A stretch of 17,576 nucleotides of DNA from NCBI GenBank assembly GCA_947442115.1, contig CANEVK010000013.1:1-17576 (forward strand). The letters are read 5' to 3'. This document shows, piece after piece, positions 14,592 to 17,576 of this stretch. The stretch comes from Bacteriovoracaceae bacterium (GTDB lineage Bacteria > Bdellovibrionota > Bacteriovoracia > Bacteriovoracales > Bacteriovoracaceae). The notes under the pieces are model-generated. The model was not told the origin of the DNA. It saw nothing but the letters and a program-made list of their open reading frames with translations, and did not search any database. Each line of letters begins with the position of its first letter. Position 1 is the first letter of the stretch. Both the position numbers and the translations under genes were made by a program.

Positions 14592-16535
14592 TTAACTTAG
14601 GCGCTTAAACTCTTTGAGTTGATCCATCTGATTAGCGTGATCATCTCTAATCGAGTTTATGCGGGACTCATAAGTCGACACTACTCTAGACTTTTCATCT
14701 TGATATGTCGCCTTAATTCGATCTAACTCCATCTGATGAGTGGTATCTTTTTGCGCCAACTCTTTACTAGTTGTAACGGTTAGATCTTTTAATCTTTTCT
14801 CGTAGTCATTTGTTAACATCTTAATTTTTGTATCACTGACCACTTGCATCTGATCAATCTTCTTCTGATAATTTGAGTTCATCTGAATTGTTTCTGATTT
14901 AAAGTGACTATCTTTCTGAGCAAGCAAGGTCTGATAATTCGACTGGTCTGCTCCTCTACGATCCTCATAAAATCTAACCTGAGACTCGAGTTGCTTATCC
15001 GTTTGGTCAACTATGTTTTGAATTTTCTGATCCATCGTCATTTTCAGATATTCATTTTCACGCTGAAAATTAGAAAGACGCTGCTCATATTCCTGGACAG
15101 TAGAATCCATCATACGAGAAAACTCATGCTTCATCTCTTGTATTTCTTTATTCTTACTTGCATGGAGTTTTTTAGCAAATTCAGTTTTGTCTTGATTAGT
15201 AACTTTCGTCACATCTTCAATGCTAGAGCGATGCTTCTCCTCGAGACTTCTCATAGAATTATTAAAATTCTCTTTTAGCTGAGTGAGGCGTTGGTTCGAG
15301 TTATTTTTCTCAAGCATAATTTTTTGTTCATAGGCTTGCCGTTCTATGTGATTTTGATTTTCACGATTGGCAACTTCAACTTCAGCTCTCTCTCTTTCTC
15401 GAGCGACAGTGACGATCTTGTCTGCATTAGCTTCATTTATTTTCCGATCAAGTCGCGCCGTGGCCTCTGCACTTTCCTTCTTAAGGGCTTCCGTGTAGGC
15501 ATCCTGGTCCTCTATCGTCTTATCCTGATATATTTTCTTTGTTTCAGTCACCTGATCTTTCATACGATCGACACGAGTATCGTTCATCGCCTGATCACGT
15601 AAACCTTGTTGACGGTGCATGACCTGAGCGAACTCACCAGATCCATTATCTCGTCGCCTTTTTTCAATTTCAACAAGTCTTAATTGCTTATTGTAATCAC
15701 GGCTTACAGAGGTTAGAGAATCTTGATGTTCACGATTAGTTTTTTTGTATTCAGCTTGTTGAAGCTCTACCAGATTTTCATTCCGATTACCGTAGTCTCT
15801 CGCAAGATTCTGATATCGGTCTTCATATTTACGCTGAAGCGTTGCAAGTCGGTCACCAGTATATTGCTTCTGTTGTTCAAAATCATCTTCTTGAATTTTC
15901 TTGGATTTCAAGAAATCATCTCTTAGTCTTTCTCTTTGCTCAGCTCTTTTGAAAGCTGCATCTTTTTGAACATCGGTCATTTGATCTTCATGGGATCTTA
16001 CGATCTGTTGTCTTTCTCGGTTGTAACTATCCTTAAGATCATTGCCCTCTTTTGTCATTTCTTCATTAAATTCTTTTAGGCGCGAACTCATGTCCTCTCT
16101 GACGGAAGCCACGCTATTGTTATACTTTTTCTTTGAATTTAACTGCAAATCTTCATGACTTTCTTGCTGTGATCTGAATGATTTTCCATAGCTGTTTTTT
16201 ATATCATTCAGTCTCTGGTCAAAATCTTTTCTCTTCTTTATTGATTCTTTTGAAAAATCTTCCCTTTCTTTGAGGAGATCTTCATGAAATTTATCATTAT
16301 TATTAGCAAGAGAATTTCTATTGGCTTCTTTAAGTTTATCTAGATTTTTTTCATAGCTAGACTCTAGCTCTGCCTTGTCCTGAATAAAAGTATCCCTCTG
16401 CTTTTTTGTAACGTATTCAGCTCTTTCATTGGTGTCAGAGATCTTTCTATCAGCAGCCTGCTGAGTCTTTCGGATAGTATCGTTAAAATACTCCCGGTCT
16501 TTTTGAAGTTGTTTTGTGTAGTCTACGCCCTTCAT
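14592..16535 (-). CDS. Giant hendecad-repeat coiled-coil protein
   Basis: 647 residues from the ATG at 16533-16535, picked because AAGGA stands 7 bases upstream, the repeat begins at residue 6, and the longer reading frame to 16634 would start inside the loop of the upstream terminator. After MKGVD the whole protein is 58 consecutive 11-residue units, then KRLS, with no insertion or deletion. Position 1 is Y, F or H in about 31 of 58 units; positions 5 and 8 are mostly I, L, M or V in the well-ordered units, for example YEKRLKDLTVT, HQMELDRIKAT, YESRINSIRDD. I saw no Pro, Cys or Trp. It should form a long straight or slightly right-handed coiled coil, about 95 nm, cytoplasmic. No family recognised. 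Likely co-transcribed with pyruvate kinase and queG. Confidence 0.9.
   Translation of the reverse strand: MKGVDYTKQLQKDREYFNDTIRKTQQAADRKISDTNERAEYVTKKQRDTFIQDKAELESSYEKNLDKLKEANRNSLANNNDKFHEDLLKEREDFSKESIKKRKDFDQRLNDIKNSYGKSFRSQQESHEDLQLNSKKKYNNSVASVREDMSSRLKEFNEEMTKEGNDLKDSYNRERQQIVRSHEDQMTDVQKDAAFKRAEQRERLRDDFLKSKKIQEDDFEQQKQYTGDRLATLQRKYEDRYQNLARDYGNRNENLVELQQAEYKKTNREHQDSLTSVSRDYNKQLRLVEIEKRRRDNGSGEFAQVMHRQQGLRDQAMNDTRVDRMKDQVTETKKIYQDKTIEDQDAYTEALKKESAEATARLDRKINEANADKIVTVARERERAEVEVANRENQNHIERQAYEQKIMLEKNNSNQRLTQLKENFNNSMRSLEEKHRSSIEDVTKVTNQDKTEFAKKLHASKNKEIQEMKHEFSRMMDSTVQEYEQRLSNFQRENEYLKMTMDQKIQNIVDQTDKQLESQVRFYEDRRGADQSNYQTLLAQKDSHFKSETIQMNSNYQKKIDQMQVVSDTKIKMLTNDYEKRLKDLTVTTSKELAQKDTTHQMELDRIKATYQDEKSRVVSTYESRINSIRDDHANQMDQLKEFKRLS
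14607..16520 (-). repeat. 58 uninterrupted 33-bp (11-residue) coding repeats
   Basis: Residues from Tyr6 of the 647-residue protein to its fifth residue from the end are exactly 58 x 11. I read each unit in order and the register never shifts, including across less regular units such as KRRRDNGSGEF and YEDRRGADQSN. DNA units are diverged, so this is an ancient repeat held by selection on spacing, not a recent tandem array. Confidence 0.9.
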
Positions 16536-16551
16536 GGCCTTATCCTTATGA

Positions 16552-16566
16552 GTCACTTCCTGTGAC
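16552..16566. promoter_or_regulatory. Small inverted repeat upstream of the coiled-coil gene
   Basis: GTCAC-TTCCT-GTGAC is a perfect 5-bp inverted repeat about 17-31 bases upstream of the start at 16535, just before the ribosome site. It could be an operator or a small 5' leader hairpin. With arms of 5 bp, chance is not excluded. It sits in the short space between the upstream terminator and the gene. Confidence 0.25.
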
Positions 16567-16597
16567 ATCATAATAAATAATAGCATAGGGCCCAAAT

Positions 16598-16645
16598 AAA
16601 AAAGCCTTGGGTAAAACTTGCAGTCCTCCCCCAAGGCTTTTTTTT
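16598..16645 (-). terminator. Intrinsic terminator after the DsbA-like gene
   Basis: AAAAAAGCCTTGGG (16598-16611) pairs with CCCAAGGCTTTTTT (16630-16643), a 14-bp stem with an 18-base loop. On the minus strand it ends with a T run about 20 bases after the DsbA-like stop. It separates that gene from the coiled-coil operon, which must then have its own promoter in about 16536-16597. The long loop contains the upstream in-frame start of the coiled-coil frame, arguing against that start. Confidence 0.8.
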
Positions 16646-16664
16646 CAAATAGGTCTTAAAATTC

Positions 16665-17576
16665 TTATTTTGCTAATTCTTCATCAATCAGCTCGGCAAA
16701 AACTTCCACTTCTTGAGCTCCAGAGATTAGTTGACCATTTACATAGAATGTTGGAGTTGACTTTACCCCTATTTTCCGACCATCTTCCAAATCTGCATTA
16801 ACTTGCTTTAAGATCTTTTCATCTTTCATACAGGTCTCAAAGCTATCCATTTTTAAACCTACTGCCTTTGCAATTTTTTTCAAGCCTTCTGGATCTAAAG
16901 AATCTTGCTTAGCAAACATATCATCGTGCATTTTCCAGAATTTGTCGGCTCCTTGCTCATTTGCACATAATCCAGCAATGGCAGCACCTTGTGCATGGTT
17001 ATGAAAAGGAAGTGGAAAATTCTTAAAAGCGACTTTCACTTTTTTTCCATACTTAGCTTTTATCTTCTTAAGGAGATCAGCACCCTTGGCACAAAAAGGA
17101 CATTGAAAATCTGAATACTCCACGATCACAACCTTAGCATCTTTATCGCCAGCAAATGGTGCATTTCCGACCTCAACTGGGAAAGTAGGTCTTCTTGGCT
17201 TTTGCATGTAAACTTCAATTGGACTTTTCTTAGTCTGCTCACCAAGCCATTTCTCTACGGCTTCTTTTTTACGCTCCATAGTGAGATAGTTTTTAATTTT
17301 TTCACGAATCTGAGGATTGATGTGCTCTTGAGGAATGTTCTGATCCTTAATGAAGGCATCAATCTCTTTTTCAGAAATATTTATAGCTGAAGAGATATAT
17401 TTAGTAACAAACTCATCAACCGTTAATCCCTTTTTACGAGGATCCTTTTCGACAAGTTTATCGATTATCAGTGATTTTAGTTTACCCATTTTGACTTCAA
17501 AAGCTTTTGATTCAAATTCAAAAACTTCAGACTCAATACCATTCATTAACTCAGCATTTGTGATTTCAATATCACC
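16665..17576 (-). CDS. DsbA-family thioredoxin-fold protein, N-terminus cut by window edge
   Basis: At least 303 residues; the frame is open to the edge, with GDIEITNAEL before the first Met (17546), so the true start and any signal or lipoprotein peptide lie outside. Residues before about 115 (numbered from that Met) are helical and resemble the SurA/parvulin-type N-terminal region (ALIIDKLVEK-like KSLIIDKLVEK, VDEFVTKYI). The rest is a DsbA/Thioredoxin_4 domain with the redox pair C149-P-F-C152 in SDFQCPFC, FPLPFHNHA, and the cis-proline loop KSTPTFYVNG. Two further cysteines (C194, C239) are present. Likely a periplasmic thiol-disulphide protein. It ends at a strong terminator. Confidence 0.85.
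   Translation of the reverse strand, partial: GDIEITNAELMNGIESEVFEFESKAFEVKMGKLKSLIIDKLVEKDPRKKGLTVDEFVTKYISSAINISEKEIDAFIKDQNIPQEHINPQIREKIKNYLTMERKKEAVEKWLGEQTKKSPIEVYMQKPRRPTFPVEVGNAPFAGDKDAKVVIVEYSDFQCPFCAKGADLLKKIKAKYGKKVKVAFKNFPLPFHNHAQGAAIAGLCANEQGADKFWKMHDDMFAKQDSLDPEGLKKIAKAVGLKMDSFETCMKDEKILKQVNADLEDGRKIGVKSTPTFYVNGQLISGAQEVEVFAELIDEELAK

Noticed and set aside
14904..15926. Several plus-strand hydrophobic open frames opposite the coiled-coil gene
   Set aside because: They are the complement of a charged, stop-poor repeat; their Leu/Ile/Phe richness is the expected antisense of Lys/Glu/Asp/Asn codons.
16536..16634. N-terminal extension of the coiled-coil frame with a hydrophobic stretch (possible signal peptide)
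   Set aside because: It would start inside the loop of the upstream terminator, has no ribosome site, and the ATG at 16535 has one and sits just before the repeat begins.
1..17576. Search for insertion sequences, CRISPR arrays, toxin-antitoxin pairs and phage genes
   Set aside because: No transposase motifs, regular spacer-repeat units or small two-gene toxin modules were seen on either strand.

Overview
The window is an AT-rich bacterial chromosome segment carrying 16 protein genes, one tRNA and no mobile DNA, CRISPR array or phage gene. The gene set suggests a Gram-negative predatory-type deltaproteobacterial relative, most plausibly Bdellovibrionota (Bacteriovoracia). The clues are several signal-peptide beta-barrel outer-membrane proteins, an HD-GYP protein lacking the GYP tyrosine, stacked signalling proteins (HPt kinase, SpoIIE-type phosphatase, RsbW-like ATPase, STAS protein), low GC, and a tRNA with encoded CCA. 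This taxonomic call is inference.

Layout. 1-2118 is an envelope region: a truncated phosphate-selective-type porin (minus) divergent from a MAPEG-family membrane protein, followed by a small outer-membrane protein and a small exported protein of unknown role. 2201-4795 is a tight overlapping set: a CheY-like receiver, an HD-GYP-like protein and another exported beta-barrel-like protein. 4785-10783 is a regulatory block. A membrane-anchored FecR-domain protein lies head-to-head (9 bp apart) with a HAMP/PP2C phosphatase, which is followed by an RsbW-like ATPase. These face a convergent minus-strand pair, a PAS/HPt CheA-like kinase and a STAS protein. Together they look like a partner-switching and phosphorelay module, but no sigma factor lies in the window. 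10876-11052 holds tRNA-Phe(GAA) with its promoter and terminator.

11085-17576 holds an alpha/beta hydrolase (plus), then a minus-strand run: DsbA-like thioredoxin-fold protein (cut by the window edge), a strong terminator, a giant coiled-coil protein, pyruvate kinase and queG. The kinase and queG genes overlap by 4 bp and the coiled-coil gene ends 24 bp upstream, so these three are probably one operon.

Two observations stand out. First, the coiled-coil protein is 58 consecutive 11-residue (hendecad) repeats with no insertion or deletion over 638 residues, and apparently contains no Pro, Cys or Trp; it should form a roughly 95 nm near-straight or slightly right-handed rod. Second, the pyruvate kinase carries a C-terminal two-cluster ferredoxin domain in which the middle cysteine of the second motif is an aspartate (C-x2-D-x2-C-x3-CP), as in Pyrococcus furiosus ferredoxin. 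Degenerate but patterned active sites also occur in the kinase (missing DxGxG), the STAS protein (Cys at the phospho-Ser position) and the HD-GYP protein (GFP for GYP).
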